A stretch of 64,000 nucleotides of DNA, taken from NCBI GenBank assembly GCA_029851415.1, contig CM056744.1, forward strand, positions 69,682,172 through 69,746,171, read 5' to 3'. This document shows, in pieces, positions 11,961 through 24,529 of this stretch (the stretch's first letter is position 1; every line of letters starts with the position of its first letter). Source of the stretch: Eretmocerus hayati (taxonomy: Eukaryota > Arthropoda > Insecta > Hymenoptera > Aphelinidae). A program made the position numbers and the translations under genes. The notes beneath the pieces were generated by a model. The model made no database searches and was not told the DNA's origin. It was given only the letters and a program-made list of their open reading frames with translations.

Positions 11961-12339
11961 GAGGGACTCGTCATGATTATGTTTTGTTTCGGGAAAATAT
12001 CGTTGTTTTTTACGGGGAAGGGGGTGTTCATCGACCCCCACGGAGTTAGGTCAAAAAAGGGTGGGCGCATCGTGTAACTCAGACAATTTCGAAGAAAATG
12101 CCGTTTGAGTCATTCCAATAGCTGATGAAGCCGATTGAAGCAGATTTACTAGCACCGTTGAGTTTTCGAAAAGATAGTGCGTCGTCCCCGACGATGGGTC
12201 CGCGACGCGACATCGCGTTTTGATGGGGAAACGAGTAATTATCAATCAGAAACGCTGACGGTGCACCTGGTGCATCGTCAGGTGACAGGGGGAGGCACGG
12301 GCCGGGGCTCTGAGACTCACCAGGTCACAACCAAATTGA
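11961..12339. other. Unassigned spacer left of the hAT-like foldback
   Basis: Contains a GGGGAAGGGGGTGTTC hairpin-like segment near 12015-12035 and a GC-rich stretch near 12285-12310. No gene recognised. Confidence 0.5.
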
Positions 12340-12347
12340 TTCAAAAT

Positions 12348-15300
12348 CAGGGTTTGTAACTAAACTAAATTAAACGAAATTATTGAATATGTTTCGTTTC
12401 GTTCATTGGAAAACGAAACTAAACGAAATCAATCATAATTTCGTTTATGAAGAACGAAACTAAACGTAAACATTATATCCACAGAATAAGGTAAACGAAA
12501 CAAAACATAATTATTCTGATTTTCGTTTCGTTGAACAGAGATGGGAACATATTCAAAAGCAATTGAGTTTCGTTTCGTTCATTCAAAAACGAAACGAAAC
12601 GAAATTGATCCTGATTTTGTTGATGAGAAACGAAACCAAACAGAAACGAATTACGATTCATTAGTTATGGAAATTGATTCCAACCGAAATTTTGTTGAGA
12701 TCAACGAAAATAAACGAAATCAAAAATCATTATGTTTATGATAAACGAAACTAAACGAAATCAAAATCAATCATGTTTATGATAAACGAAACTAAACGTA
12801 ATCGAAACAAATCAACATAATTCAAAACGTTGAGCCAAGCCAACCCCCCCCCCCCTCCAACAAATCTGTGCAACACTTCGGCGCAATAACGGTAAAGAAC
12901 AGTATATACGTGTCGTGTGATACAGTTTGATTTCGGCCAGATCGAATGAACAATGGGGATGGCCGAATGTGTGTCTGTGTGAGAGTGTGTAGGGAGGGGG
13001 GTGGATAGGGAGCACTGGGAGGCTACAGTGTGATAGCTGTGGAGTCCTTCCTCGATAAAGGCCTGGAGTCCTCGTGCTGATTTCGTTAGCACACAACTAT
13101 TATTTGGGGGGCTTAGGTATGCCAAGAGGGGTCACCCAGGACCGAGCCGAGAGTTAGACAGCAATCCATTGACTAAGAAACGAAAAATATCGAAATTCCA
13201 CGAAACAAATTTGACCGCACAGTTCCTTTCATAAACAGTGTATCATTCCAAAGGCCATTGAACCGGAGATTTTTTCAGGAGGTTTGGAATTAGAGAGAAA
13301 TCTTGAGTGAAGCGTCCCACACATTGCAAAATATCCCATCGATTTGTGTATCCAAAGGATTTTCTTTGATCCATTTTAGGGTAGTCATAGGAATCGACGA
13401 TAAAGAGGAATCCCTTGGGGTGGGCCACTTCGAGATGCGACAAAAATCTTCCCATCCAATGGAATCATAGAAGATATTGTTGTTTGTTCCAAAATCTGCA
13501 GAGTTAGGTTCATGCGAATCATTTCAGGTACATTCTACTCCAAGTTGAGATCTCTCGGAAGAAGAGGGTTGAAGGTTCATTCGAAGATCCATTTTAGGGT
13601 AGTCATAGGGTTCGACGATAAAGAGGAATTCCTTGGGGTGGGCCACTTCTAGATGCGACAGAAATTTTCCCATCCAATGGAATCATAGAAGATATTGTTG
13701 TTTGTTCCAAAATCTGCAGAGTTAGGTTCATGCGAATCATTTCAGGTACATTCTACTCCAAGTTGAGATCTCTCGGAAGAAGAGGGTTGAAGGTTCATTC
13801 GAAGAGCCATAACCACGCACTCCTGCGTTATGTAGGGGTCAACCTAGATAATGTCGTGGGAATTATGATTGATTTTGTATAACTTCACCGATTTCTCGTA
13901 TTTATTTATATTCAATTGCTCTCAAACTTCTACAAGTACGATACATTTACAGACAAATCAACATTTTCTGGAAGACAGAACATTGGGATACAGTACGAAA
14001 ATAAGTTCTTCAACGAAAATACAAATATTGTTGTTACCGACCTCATAATGAAATTTTTAGAGCTGCATTACTGGTATCAGCTTGATGAATCCACCAATTA
14101 ATAAACTTGTAGATCTGTATGTCAGTGAGGTTCGATATTGCTCGGATACAATTATTGTGCAGGAATACCTAAGTGGGATGTAAGAAACGCTCTATTGTAG
14201 TTATATCTACCTTGCTCGAGATTTGTGAGAATGTTTACAGTACGCATAGCTGGAGCTGCGACATTGTCAGTCTCGTTCTGCTGTTGACATCAAAGAATAA
14301 GTAATGTACACTATAGCACGTGAGAGCAAATGAGACAGCAAACTCTAAAATTCAAAACAATATGGAGGCCTTGATGTCAACGTTGAAGCAGATAGAGACC
14401 CGCAGAACACAATCCCATTTTTCGATGGAGTTTTGGTAGTGACTGTACTTACCTATCCAAAGCAAATCAGCAAATATCGTTTCTAAGAAATATCGTATAA
14501 TCCTGTTATACTGATAGTTTTCTAAGCTATCGTCGCATTGCAGCGAACTCTGACAACTGATGCCTCGCTCCGATGCCTCGAATCGATTTTACACTCAGGA
14601 GTTCACGGATTCTTCGATCATCCGATACTTTTGTATCCCTCAAAACTTTCAATTGAGGTAACGAGAGTCTCGTAATCTGTCTGCAATTGACGAAGGCATA
14701 ACGATGTGAGTGGATGCGAGTAGCACAGTAGCACATTGCGGTGGCCACCTGTGACACTGTCGGACCTGGGTCTTTGTGGCGTGCTGTGTATATGGCTTGT
14801 GAGAAACTGTAACACCAAAGTTACTAAAAGATTGATGGAACGATACAGACTAACTGATCACGTTGAGCGCAATCGGAAACCAAGTTTTTCATAATTTGTA
14901 CACACCTGAGTTCTTTCAAAAAGAGATTGGGGAGTTCTTAGGTGCTAAGAAAACTCGGGCGATTTTTTTTGCAGCAATCGTGGTGTTACTATCCGTACGA
15001 GACTTCTGCTACCGTGGAGTAAGTTCTCTTATGTCCCCAAAATGATCATTATTGTATGAGGTGCTCGATAAAAAAGCTCGTTAGTTGGCGCGGAGCACGA
15101 AATCATACAAGGTCCACTCAGGTGGTTTCACTGAGACCACAATCATATGAAGGAGGTCTGCTGCCTCCGGCGCTCAGACTCAGCTCACTTCCTCGCGCAG
15201 CCACTGACATTTTTGTTGGGATTCGTTAAGTTTCTAGCTCAACCATAATTCGTTTTTGTTTAGTTTCGTTTCTCATAAACGGAATGAAAAACGTAATTCA

Positions 15301-15458
15301 AATCAAATTATTAAGTTTAGTTTCGTTTATGGAAAAAACTAAACTAAATTCTGGAATTTTGATTATGGTTATTGAAAAACGAAACGAAACTAAACATTAT
15401 TGAAATTTCACCGAAATAAACGAAACGAAAGGAAACATAAGTTTCGTTACAAACCCTG
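12348..15458. mobile_element. hAT-like foldback element with AAACGAAAC arrays, 3.1 kb
   Basis: Ends are CAGGGTTTGTAAC and its inverse GTTACAAACCCTG, flanked by a perfect 8-bp duplication TTCAAAAT (12340-12347 and 15459-15466). An 8-bp duplication plus a CAGGG tip fits the hAT superfamily. Just inside each end is a tandem, degenerate array of AAACGAAAC / GTTTCGTTT units: about 12360-12830 on the left and 15225-15458 on the right, in inverted orientation. The middle has no recognisable transposase, so it is probably non-autonomous. It contains a C-homopolymer near 12844-12857 and a direct duplication at 13372-13808. Confidence 0.85.
13372..13808. repeat. Direct tandem duplication, two copies of about 218 bp
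   Basis: CCATTTTAGGGTAGTCATAG occurs at 13372 and again at 13591, and the following ~200 bp match with only a few differences (for example GGAATCGACG versus GGTTCGACG). A recent local duplication inside the hAT-like element. Confidence 0.85.
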
Positions 15459-15525
15459 TTCAAAATAACCGCGTGTGCAAGTGGCAACGAGAGCAAGCGT
15501 GCTGCTTGCTGCCATGGCTAACGAG

Positions 15526-17156
15526 CAGGGTTGGTAGTCCATAACACGACACCTTAACTTTCCGATGTGTCACACATTGCGCGATTTAGTTTTGACGCAG
15601 TGCGCGTGCGCGGGGATCTGGCTTCGAGATGGACGATGTACGCCGAAAGAAAAGCAGATGAGATGACAAACGAAAGAAAGGCGAAGGAATCGCCGGCTCG
15701 GCATTCAGAATATTTTCATTTGTATTCGATTACAATTTTTAATGAACTCACAGTCATGAAGGGATATTCTCTGAGAACATGAAAATCTATTCATGTATTG
15801 ACTCCAAATTGGATCATGGAATTCGATTTTTGGCGGGGAGTACAAGGAGATGAAGTGATATTCTTCCGATAACCCGACTTCGTCATCGGGAGGAGCTATT
15901 CATACATTCTTTTCGGATCGGTTCATGAAATTTTATTTTCGTTGCCACATACGAGGAGAAAAAGGGAAATTTTTTCCATATCCTAACTTGGTTTTCGACG
16001 CAGATTTTTCAATTTGACTCAAGTAAAAATTTTTTCATCATTCCAAAAGGATTAATATAGGTCCTTCATCATCATGAGAACCCATTTATACAATTATTTT
16101 GGATCGAATCATGACATTCGATTTTCTTTGCCACATACAAGGAGAAAAAGTCACATTTTTTATGATGAAGAAGATATATTTATCGATTTGAGTTGATAAA
16201 GAGATTCTTACTCGAGTCAGTTTGAGGAATCCGCGCCGAAAAGCATGTCGGAACATCAAAAAAAAATGTGACTTTTTTCCTTGTATGTGGCAACAAAAAT
16301 CGAATTTCATCAGCCAATTCGGAATAAATGTATCCATAGCTCCTCACGGTGATGAAAAACATATGTTTATCACTTTGGGACGATAAAGAAATATTTTCTC
16401 GAGTGGAATCGAAAAATCCGCGGCCAAAACCAAGTCGGGATATCAAAAAAATTTGAATTTTCCTCCTTGTATGTGGCAACGAAAATCAAATTTCATGATT
16501 TGATTCGGAATAAATGCATAAATGGCTTCTCATGATGATGAAGAAGCTATATTTATCTCTCTGGGTTGATAAAGAAATTTTTACTCGAGTCAGATTGAGA
16601 AATCTTCGTCGAAAACCATGTCGGGACGCCAAAAAATGTGACTTCTTCTCCTTGTATGTGGCAACAAAAATCGAATTTCAGCAGCCGACTCGGAATCATT
16701 GTATGAATGGCTCCTTATAATGATAAAGAACCTATATTTATCACTTTGGGATGATAAAAGCATTTATAGTCGAGACAGTTTTAGAAATCCGCGTCGAAAA
16801 CCAAGTCCGGACATCGAGAAAAGTTGCCTTTTCCTCCTTGGATGTGGTCACGGAAATCGAATTTCATGATTCGATTTGAAGTCAATGCATGAATCGATTC
16901 CCATGTCTTCGGAGAATATCCCTTCATGACTCTGAGTTCATCAAAAATTTTAATCGAATACAAATGCAAATATTTATCTGATTGCCGAGCTGGCGATGCC
17001 TTCGCCTTTCGTTTGTCATCTCATCTGCTTCTCTTTCGGCGCGCATCGTTCATCTTGAAGCCAGATGCCCGCGCACGCGCACCGCGTCAAAACTACATCG
17101 TGCGATGTGTGACACATCGCAAAGTTAAGGTGTCGTGTAATGGACTACCAACCCTG
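15526..17156. mobile_element. hAT-like foldback element, 1.63 kb, with repeated arms
   Basis: Ends CAGGGTTGGTAGTCC and GGACTACCAACCCTG are flanked by CTAACGAG (15518-15525) and CTAACAAG (17157-17164), an 8-bp duplication with one mismatch. The terminal inverted repeats run about 270 bp at high identity. Inside, units of about 180 bp built around CCTTGTATGTGGCAAC recur near 16278, 16465, 16655 and 16835, and inverted near 15950 and 16120. No transposase frame is evident, so it would need a transposase supplied in trans. Confidence 0.85.
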
Positions 17157-17164
17157 CTAACAAG

Positions 17165-17490
17165 ATATTGAAGATGAAAGCATCGAGTGGGAGTGAAGCA
17201 AAGAAGAAGACAGGCTGTGACCCGTCAGCAGATTGTCGAGCCGCGCAAAATATGACGTTTTGAATGTGAGTTATACAATATTCTAAAAGATGGAGTTAGA
17301 TCTCAAACTCTATAAATTGAGAATAAATTGGAACGGAATGGGTCATTCTTTTTCTCAGAGAATGATTGAGAACTCTGAATGTTCTGTTGACTTTCTTCGT
17401 GAAGTGGAGAAGAAAAAAACCAAAATATGTACATATAGCCAATGAATGATAAGGTATCGAAAATTTTCTCCTCCTGGAACATCCTGGTTT
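17165..17490. other. Spacer downstream of the BEL/Pao element
   Basis: Lies between the hAT-like element and the 3' end of the BEL/Pao reading frame. It could hold that element's 3' untranslated region or LTR, but no LTR pair can be identified. Confidence 0.4.
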
Positions 17491-18604
17491 TCAGACATCC
17501 GTGTCACTGCAAAGCTTGATCAGCTTCACGATAGGTCTCTTGAATTTCGACGTAGCGGTCTTCACTGTAGCTACCCTGATGAGACCATCATCTCCGGGGT
17601 GTATTTCAATGATTCGGTCCAGAAGCCATGTAACAGGAGCCGTGTTTCCAGCTTTAATGATGACTAGGTCACCGCGTTGCAAGTTTTGGACAGCTGAGAT
17701 CCATTTGTTTCTGCGTTGTAAGGATTGCAAATACTCGCAAGACTATCTCTTCCAGAACCGCTGCCGCATTTGCTGGATGAGCAACCACCTCTCGCCAGCA
17801 GGAATTGCATCTTCAGAGATATTTCTTTTTGGTAGCAAAAATGAGTCAGACTGAATCAGAAAATGTGATGGTCAGATAGGACTCAAATCCTGGGCATCAA
17901 CTGACATTGGCACAAGTGGCCTGGAGTTCAGAATGTCTTCGATCTGGTTGAGGAGTGTAGAGCTTTTCATATGTAAGAGTATGATCGCATCACCCTTTTC
18001 AAGTGAAATTTTACAGGCTTCACTGCCACCTCCCAGATACCACCAGAATGCGGAGCACCAGGAGGCTTGGAGTGCCAGTTGGTCTGTAACTTTGTGAGAT
18101 CGTGAGAAGAGGAAGGACTGGACTCCTGAAAGATGTTTCGTTATTCAGCTTCTGAACCCACAAGAGTAGGGCCTTGGTCGCAATGAAGATCACAGCAGTG
18201 ACCACGCCTAGCACTGAATCTGCAGAATGCAGCGATGAATCCTTGCGACGAATAGTCGGAGACAACCTCTAGGTGAGCTGCTTCCATCGCGAGACATATA
18301 AATACCACTGTATGATCCTTGCTCGATACTCACTCTCGCTCTGGAGCTGGGCGCACGGGGATAGGCCTAGCGTGATTTACACCAGATTTGAGAAGAGGAC
18401 GAGCTGGTTGTACTCTGGGTCTGGGTGAGTGAGCCATTCTTCCGTACATATTAGAAGCTCTATGTCGAAAGCAGGTAGTGCACTCAGAGACTACCTCTTT
18501 CACAATTTGTTTCCCTTTGCGAATTCCAAATTCTCGGCGGAGAATTGCCAGAGTTATCTGGGTCCCTCGTCGAAGCGTTAACGCATGGTATCCACGTACA
18601 ATTC
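17491..18604 (-). pseudogene. BEL/Pao integrase and C-terminal domain
   Basis: After the insertion the minus strand resumes with GYHALTLRRGTQITLAILRR and ECTTCFRHRAS, the HHCC-type zinc-binding module. The integrase core follows at about 18000-18300 (EAAHLEVVSDYSSQGFIAAF, then HCDQGPTLVGSEAE, then APHSGGIWEVAVKPVKFHLK), then the C-terminal DUF5641-type domain at 17491-17730 (RGDLVIIKAGNTAPVTWLLD). The core is broken by several stops. Integrases of this type join element cDNA to the genome. Confidence 0.8.
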
Positions 18605-19486
18605 CACTGAGGAACAAAATTTTGGGTGCAGAACAACCCATTCGGAGGAACATGATTTTCTCGTGTATTTTCTGGCGTAGAAACCGAATCCATCGCCAGA
18701 TTTTCCCCTACACATCAGGATTTCTTTCAATTCGCAAATTACCGTAATTTTAACGTTTTCTGCTGATTTTGTGAACTGATGCCTCTGGTGGCGGATCCTT
18801 GTTATGGGCTAAAAGCTTACCGGAACTATGTTTTCTTACGTATTCTGACCTGCTTAACACAATGGCAGTAGTTCAGGAGGGCTAGGATGCGTCCCAAACG
18901 AGTGACAAGCTGATTCTTCGCGTTGCTATCAGCAAAATTCCTCCGATCTCGCAATAAATCTCAAAATGCTCACAAAATGGACCAGAGGCACCTTTTTTGA
19001 GCTCACGAGGGTGCATTCTCTCCGTTTCTATGTGTACATTGAAGCAGGGATATCAGCAATAGACGTGGAGGCTTCAGCAAGATTTTGTGTCAACGCTGAA
19101 CGATTCGATTTTTACAAGTTTTCATGCCCTGTAATGAGTGGTTCTTACATGAACCTCCTCTGATGTCTTGAGTCCTCACTCACATTGCATCATCATCATC
19201 ATACTATCGGATCTGGATCGTCACATACCCATGCTCGTATAGGAAAATTGTTAGATGATGCGAGAATCAGATCATCAGATTTGTGTTAGAGTTTCGGAAA
19301 TCGACCACTAGAGGGACACCAGTATTTTAGTATCTTCTATCAAGATCATCACAACGAGATCTAAAAGTTGGCTCGGATGGAGTCCTCCACCTTGATAGTC
19401 ACAATCTCATTGTTCTGTCTCTACGTGTCGTGCATTAATCTTAGGATTTGAAGATCGAATCCTTATTTAGCGAGATTCATCCGAAG

Positions 19487-21516
19487 ATGCCACGAATATG
19501 TAATTGTCGTACCAACCCAAACAAGTTCTGTTACGTATGCAGTGAGTACATTCCTGGGGATGGTTCCCGTAATATATCGGACATATTACGTACCGCATAC
19601 AAAGATTATTTTGGTCTCAGTATGGTCAACCTAGACAAGCCATGGGTCATCACCGTGATGTGCACAGCCTGCTCTATCAGGTTGAGAGCCCCACATCCTG
19701 AATATCTGAACTTCGCAACGCCTGCAATATGGAGATAACCCAAGGAGTATGTCACTGACGGTTACTTTCGTGGTACGAATACGAAAGGGTTCTCTGACAG
19801 AACAAAACACTTGATAAAATATCTGGGAGAATCACCGGTTACGGAGCCCGTACCAAGGTTGCCAACCCATCTCTCTGCCTCCGCAATGCAAGATGCTGTG
19901 ATGCAAGGCTACGAAGAATCCTCTGAGAGTCCATCATTTGGTTCGGATTTCCCATCCCCAGCCTTTGAAGGGAGTCCAGATTGGAAAGAAACACCTCCGC
20001 AGCCCAGACTCTTCAACGAAGAACGCCTGAACAACTTCACACGTGATATGGATATTCCCAAGAAAAAAACTGAGTTACTCGCTTCACGTTTCAAAGAATA
20101 CAATATGCTTGAACGAGGCGTGCGTATCACTTATTATCGCGACCGACAGTCAGTATTCTCAGACTATTTTTCGGAAGACGGCGCCAATCTATTCTGTCAT
20201 AACATCTACGGTTTGTTCTCAGAACTACGTTATGTACATGAGCCGAATGAGTGGCGGCTCTTCATCGATTCTAATAAAACCAGCTTGAAAGGCGTACTCC
20301 TGCATAACGGCGATGAAAAGCCATTAATTCCAATATCTCATGGCCTGCAAACCAATGAATGTTATGACAACGTGAAATACTTACTGTTGAAAATTGAATA
20401 TAAGAATCATGGATGGATCGTTTGTGGCGATTTTTGAATTATTGCAATTCTCTCGGGGCTTCGGCTGGGCTACACAAGATATACGTGCTTTTTGTGTAAA
20501 TGGAGCAGTCGTAGTAAAGACGAACACTATGTCAGAAGAATATGGCCAACGAGACAGGGTATGTTACTCGGTGAGGAAAATGTTACTGCTGAACCCCTGG
20601 GTGATTGTAAGAAAATATTGCTGCCACCACTGCACATAAAACAGGGGTTGGTAAGGAATTTCGTCAGAGCAATGGATCAGACGGGTGAAGCATCTTCTTT
20701 CCTAAGTAATTTTGTAGATTTCCCGTCCTTGATGTTGAATATATAAGTTGATTATTTGGTATCATCGATCTTGAAGGACGGTGGGGAACAGACTCATTCT
20801 ATTTACCTGTATCGATAGGAGCCAGACGTTATGTCTCCGCTCTATTACAAGATTGTTCAAAAATATCATGACGATCTAAAAAATAACAAACCTAAAGCCT
20901 GATGAGGTCCACGAAACCTAGTGGACGAAACGTAGCAATAAAATTTCTTCCATGAAATTTTGGGAATTTATCCAGATCTCCACCGTCCTTCAAGACCGAT
21001 GAGACCAAATAATCAACTCATACATCTTCTTTCCTGAGGGGGAAATTTTTTAGGATGAGTGATGCAAAATTGAGGCAAGGAGTTTTGATTGGCCTGGAGA
21101 TCAGAAAATTAATGCTTGACCAGAGTTTTGATAATAAGCTCCAAGGTATTGAACGGGTCACGTGGAAGTCAGTGAAGGATGTCATCACAAATTTTCTGGG
21201 TAATGAGAAGTCGGATGACTTGGAACAATTGATTGAAATCATGTTAAACAATTTCCGCAAAATGAAAGTGAACATGTCTCTCAAGATCCATATGCAGGAT
21301 TGTCATCTGGATTTTTTCCCCGAAAATCTTGGAGCTGTGAGTAATGAGTATTGTGAGAGGTTTCACCAGGACATATCTGTCTTAAAATCGAGATACAATT
21401 CTTATCGGGGCATCAACATGTTGGCTGACTACTGCTGGTCCGTCATATCCGAGAGCTGTGACGAGCACGAACGGAAATCAACAAGGAAGAGTTTTTGCGT
21501 TAAGGACGTTGAATAA
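19487..21516 (+). pseudogene. Conserved insect transposon protein, function unknown
   Basis: One plus-strand frame runs from ATG 19487 to 20746, broken by only two stops (TAA 19736-19738, TGA 20435-20437). After a 273-bp MITE the protein resumes (about 21030-21516). Motifs: CNCRTNPNKFCYVCSEYIP (zinc-binding pattern), PWVITVMCTAC, a YVTDGYFRGTNTKGF block, KTELLASRFKEYNMLERGVR, the cysteine/tryptophan block TRYTCFLCKWSSRSKDEHYV, then KVNMSLKIHMQDCHLDFFPE and GAVSNEYCERFHQDISVL, and finally MLADYCWSV. I know this protein as an abundant repeat-associated family in insects and hydrozoans; I cannot assign a proven activity. Its place between long TIRs argues it is the transposase or an accessory of this transposon (inference). 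Confidence 0.8.
20746..21018. mobile_element. 273-bp MITE inside the transposon protein gene
   Basis: Ends AGTTGATTATTTGG and CCAAATAATCAACT form inverted repeats about 39 bp long, with two mismatches. It interrupts the conserved protein between the FPSL block and the SDAKLRQG block, so it arrived after the gene was in place. It has no coding capacity, and I could not fix a target duplication. Confidence 0.85.
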
Positions 21517-22177
21517 GTCACGGTTTGCACTTATGTTTGACTGAGATTTATAGAATTCGTGATATGTGTTTCGTAAATGAACACCTGAGGGGAAGAAATG
21601 TTGAAACATCAAAATAGGCTGATCTCGAAGCCACTCATAGCCTACTCAAGTTTTTGTGTCACGGGGCACAAAAAATTGATCAGCGTTGACGCCCAAGTTT
21701 GCTCGTCTATCGCTGGTATTTTTTCTTCAACACATAAGAACGGAGAAAATGCACCCTCGTGAGCTCAAAAAAGATGTTTCTGGTCCATTTCGTGAGCACT
21801 TTGAGATTTATTGCGAGATTGGTGAAATTTTGCTGATAGCAAAGCGAAAAATAAGCTCGTCAGTCGTTTGGGGCGCATTTGAGCTCTCCCAAACCATTGC
21901 CATTGTGTTTAGCAGGTCAAAATACGTGAGAAAACATAGTTCCGGTAAACTCCTGGCTCATAACAAAGATGCGCCACCAGAGGCATCAGTTTGCAAAATC
22001 AGCAGAAAACGTTAAAATCACTGTTTTTTGAGGAATCGGTAATTTGCGAATTAAAGGAAACCCTGACGTGTAGGGGCGAATCTGGCAACGAATTCGGTTT
22101 CTATGTCAAAAATCTTACAAGAAAGTCATGTTCTCTCAAATGGGTTCTACCGGACCCAAGATTTTGTTCCTCAGTGA

Positions 22178-23708
22178 TTATTCCAGTGAAGGACTGTCAG
22201 GTGGAAGAACTATGGGATATTTTCCATCAAATTCGAGCAATGAGTGTTTGAGCCTGCCTCTTACTCGTAAGATACCTTCTCCTACTACAGGGTGATACTT
22301 GGAGAGAGCGTGAGATTTGGATAACTCAAAACAAATGATTGGGGTTGAGATTTCGTAAGAAGAATAAGTTCTCTCTATGAAATATACCAAAGCTAGTGTG
22401 GCTCGTTCGCGTTCTTGAGATCATACATAAATCTCAAACTGTTGGAAGTTGGCCCAGTTTCTGTGTTGAAATAGATCAGAAGTCAGATCAGGCTTAAATG
22501 AGTCAGGTTTGGTTTCAGAAAAGAATGGCAGCAAGTAAGCTGTGATGTTAGTCAGTTTAAGGAATGACGACGCGTTATCGAGCAGCTCTGCGGGAGGGAA
22601 GATTCGTTTCGCAGTTACGAGTCAGTGAGGAAGTTCTGTGGCGAGGTCAAGACTGTACAAGCAGTTCGCAGGCTAATTTTTCAGTTGCTGCGATCTTTCA
22701 ATGGGCCTCGAGAGTGGCCAATCGCTAGCGGGATGAGATAGCCAATCAGGACCTGTCGACCACAGTTTTGCCGATTGCATCTCGTCAGGATCTGCAGGAC
22801 CTTCCTTCGAGCATACATGTGTCCATGAAGCTTGAGGTAAGAGGGTGTGTATGGCAGAACAGCGATTTGTAACAAAAGTTGGTCACCGGAAAGGATGGTC
22901 TTTCAGTCAATGCGCTACATCAATGGCATGAGAGTACATTTGTACTTAAACTCCGTGGATATTCAAAAACTTTGAAAGAATTGAATCTAATTGTGCAAGC
23001 AGACGAGCGGTACAAAGATCCAGTCGAGGGAAAGAGACTGTTTGTATCGGTATCACACAAGTCTCGGCTTGAAGTGAAATTACCTTGATACCATCATTTG
23101 AGGCAGCTTTGAGATAGACAGCAGCACTGTATGCGTACTTTGAGGCGTCACCAAAGCCGTGTAGCTCATGAATTGTTGGATTTTGAGTATACCCTATCCA
23201 TCTGGGTATTTCAATAGGAAGAATGCAGTGCAGCTGTGAGTACCAACGATGCCAAGTTCCAATGTCGTCTGGTCTGAGTTCCTCATCCCATCCGTACTTA
23301 CCATTCCATAGTTGCTACATGAAAATTTTGGCAGTGACGATTATGGGTGCTAGCCAGCCCAAAGGATCATAGACACTGGCAATTTTTGACAGGACTAGCC
23401 ACTAGGGCCATTGGAGAGTTAGTGTTTTTCTTGCCTGGTAGAATTTTAATAGATCAGAATGGGGAACGAGTGTAGTTCTAAGATGTAGGAGGCAGAGTTC
23501 TCCTAGAAATCATCAGTAAAAGATTCAGATACTTCTAACTTTTTGTGAGAAGTGAGTAAGTCAGAGGGAAGACCAATCAAGAGGTTAGGTTCATTCGAAA
23601 TCGGTTTTCTGGGATCGAAGCCGCCCACTCTGCAGAGTTCTATTAGCTGAATTCGCTTACTTTCAGCTCACTCCAATGAGTGACCACCTTATGCGACGTC
23701 ATCCATAT
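22178..23708 (-). pseudogene. BEL/Pao RT tail, RNase H and start of the H2C2 domain
   Basis: Directly beyond the foldback the minus strand resumes with MDDVA (about 23692-23706), the YMDD/YVDD box of RT. KRIQLIELCRVGGFDPRK follows. The connection region gives ASVYDPLGWLAPIIVTAKI near 23345-23400, and HGFGDASKYAYSAAVYL (about 23110-23165) is the RNase H-like motif with its catalytic Asp. At 22178-22390 GEGILRVRGRL and KYPIVLPPDSP lead into the integrase zinc-binding domain before the 3.6-kb insertion. Several stops are present. Confidence 0.8.
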
Positions 23709-24527
23709 GGCCGAGTCTACATAGACGCGCTCATTCGGGTCACGCGCGCTCTCTCCGTTTGCACTCTCCACCCAAACACCGGAGTAGGTACTGAGAATGG
23801 GATTTGAGAATCTTTTGACTAGTGTTCTTTCTCGATCGGAGTATCAGTACGGGTTTGTGAGACGGAAAACGGCCAGCCTATCGCGTAAATCGATCGAGAA
23901 ATTGATTTGCATCGAATAGAGATCGAAAAATGAGAGGCGTGGTTGTGTCTCATATAAGCATCCCCAACTCTCGATCAGGTCTCCAACTCGCAAATAATTC
24001 AGCAATATTCAGCATCATCTTGGTTATACATTGGTACTCATTCCAGAAGCTGAGAAATGAGCTGAAGTATATCGAATCCTGATTGAGAACACCCGAGATG
24101 TCCCAAATTCACGGAGGAGTGACTCTTGTAACACAATTCGATCTTTGATGCACATGGAATAGCTCGATTCCTATCAACCAGGATTCCGCACACCTTTGCT
24201 TATTTCACAGTTTCTGGAGGAAGTCTCAATCCACACCCAAAATAACGTTGAATATTGTTGAATGAGCCGCGAGTTGGGAGCCTGAGAAGTTGGGGCCAAG
24301 TCTCTCACTTTTCGATCTCTAATAGATGCAAATAAATTCTCTTTCCAATTTACATGATAAACTGGCCGTTTTCCATCTCACAAACTCGCTGATACTCCGA
24401 TTGAGAGGGAATACTCGTCAAAAGATTCTCAAATCTCATTTTCGATACCTACTCCAGCGTTTGGGTGGAGAGTGCGAGCGGAGAGAGCGCGCGTGCTCCG
24501 GGTGAGCGCGTCTATGTAGACTCGGCC
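23709..24527. mobile_element. 819-bp foldback element in the BEL/Pao RT active-site codons
   Basis: Terminal inverted repeats of about 165 bp begin GGCCGAGTCTACATAGACG on both ends and are about 85% identical. The flanks are TAT (23706-23708) and TAT (24528-24530), a possible 3-bp duplication. Removing the element brings together the two halves of the RT frame exactly at the MDD motif. No coding content. The superfamily is uncertain. Confidence 0.8.
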
Positions 24528-24529
24528 TA

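Larger units (their letters stand above)
18605..22176 (+). mobile_element. Long-TIR DNA transposon, 3.57 kb, inserted in BEL/Pao integrase
   Basis: Ends are CACTGAGGAACAAAATTTTG and CAAGATTTTGTTCCTCAGTG (a one-base variant on the right). The terminal inverted repeats extend about 540 bp (18605 to about 19150, and about 21610 to 22176) with clear but imperfect identity. The flanks ATTC/ATTA suggest a short imperfect target duplication. It interrupts the H2C2 domain of the BEL/Pao element, whose conserved residues resume on the other side. The CACTG tip is compatible with the CMC (CACTA/Mirage/Chapaev) group, but the superfamily is unproven. It encodes the protein at 19487-21516 and itself carries a MITE. 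Confidence 0.8.

Noticed and set aside
12844..12857. C homopolymer as a structural or regulatory signal
   Set aside because: Single homopolymer with no surrounding pattern; likely slippage. The same applies to the G run near 62743.
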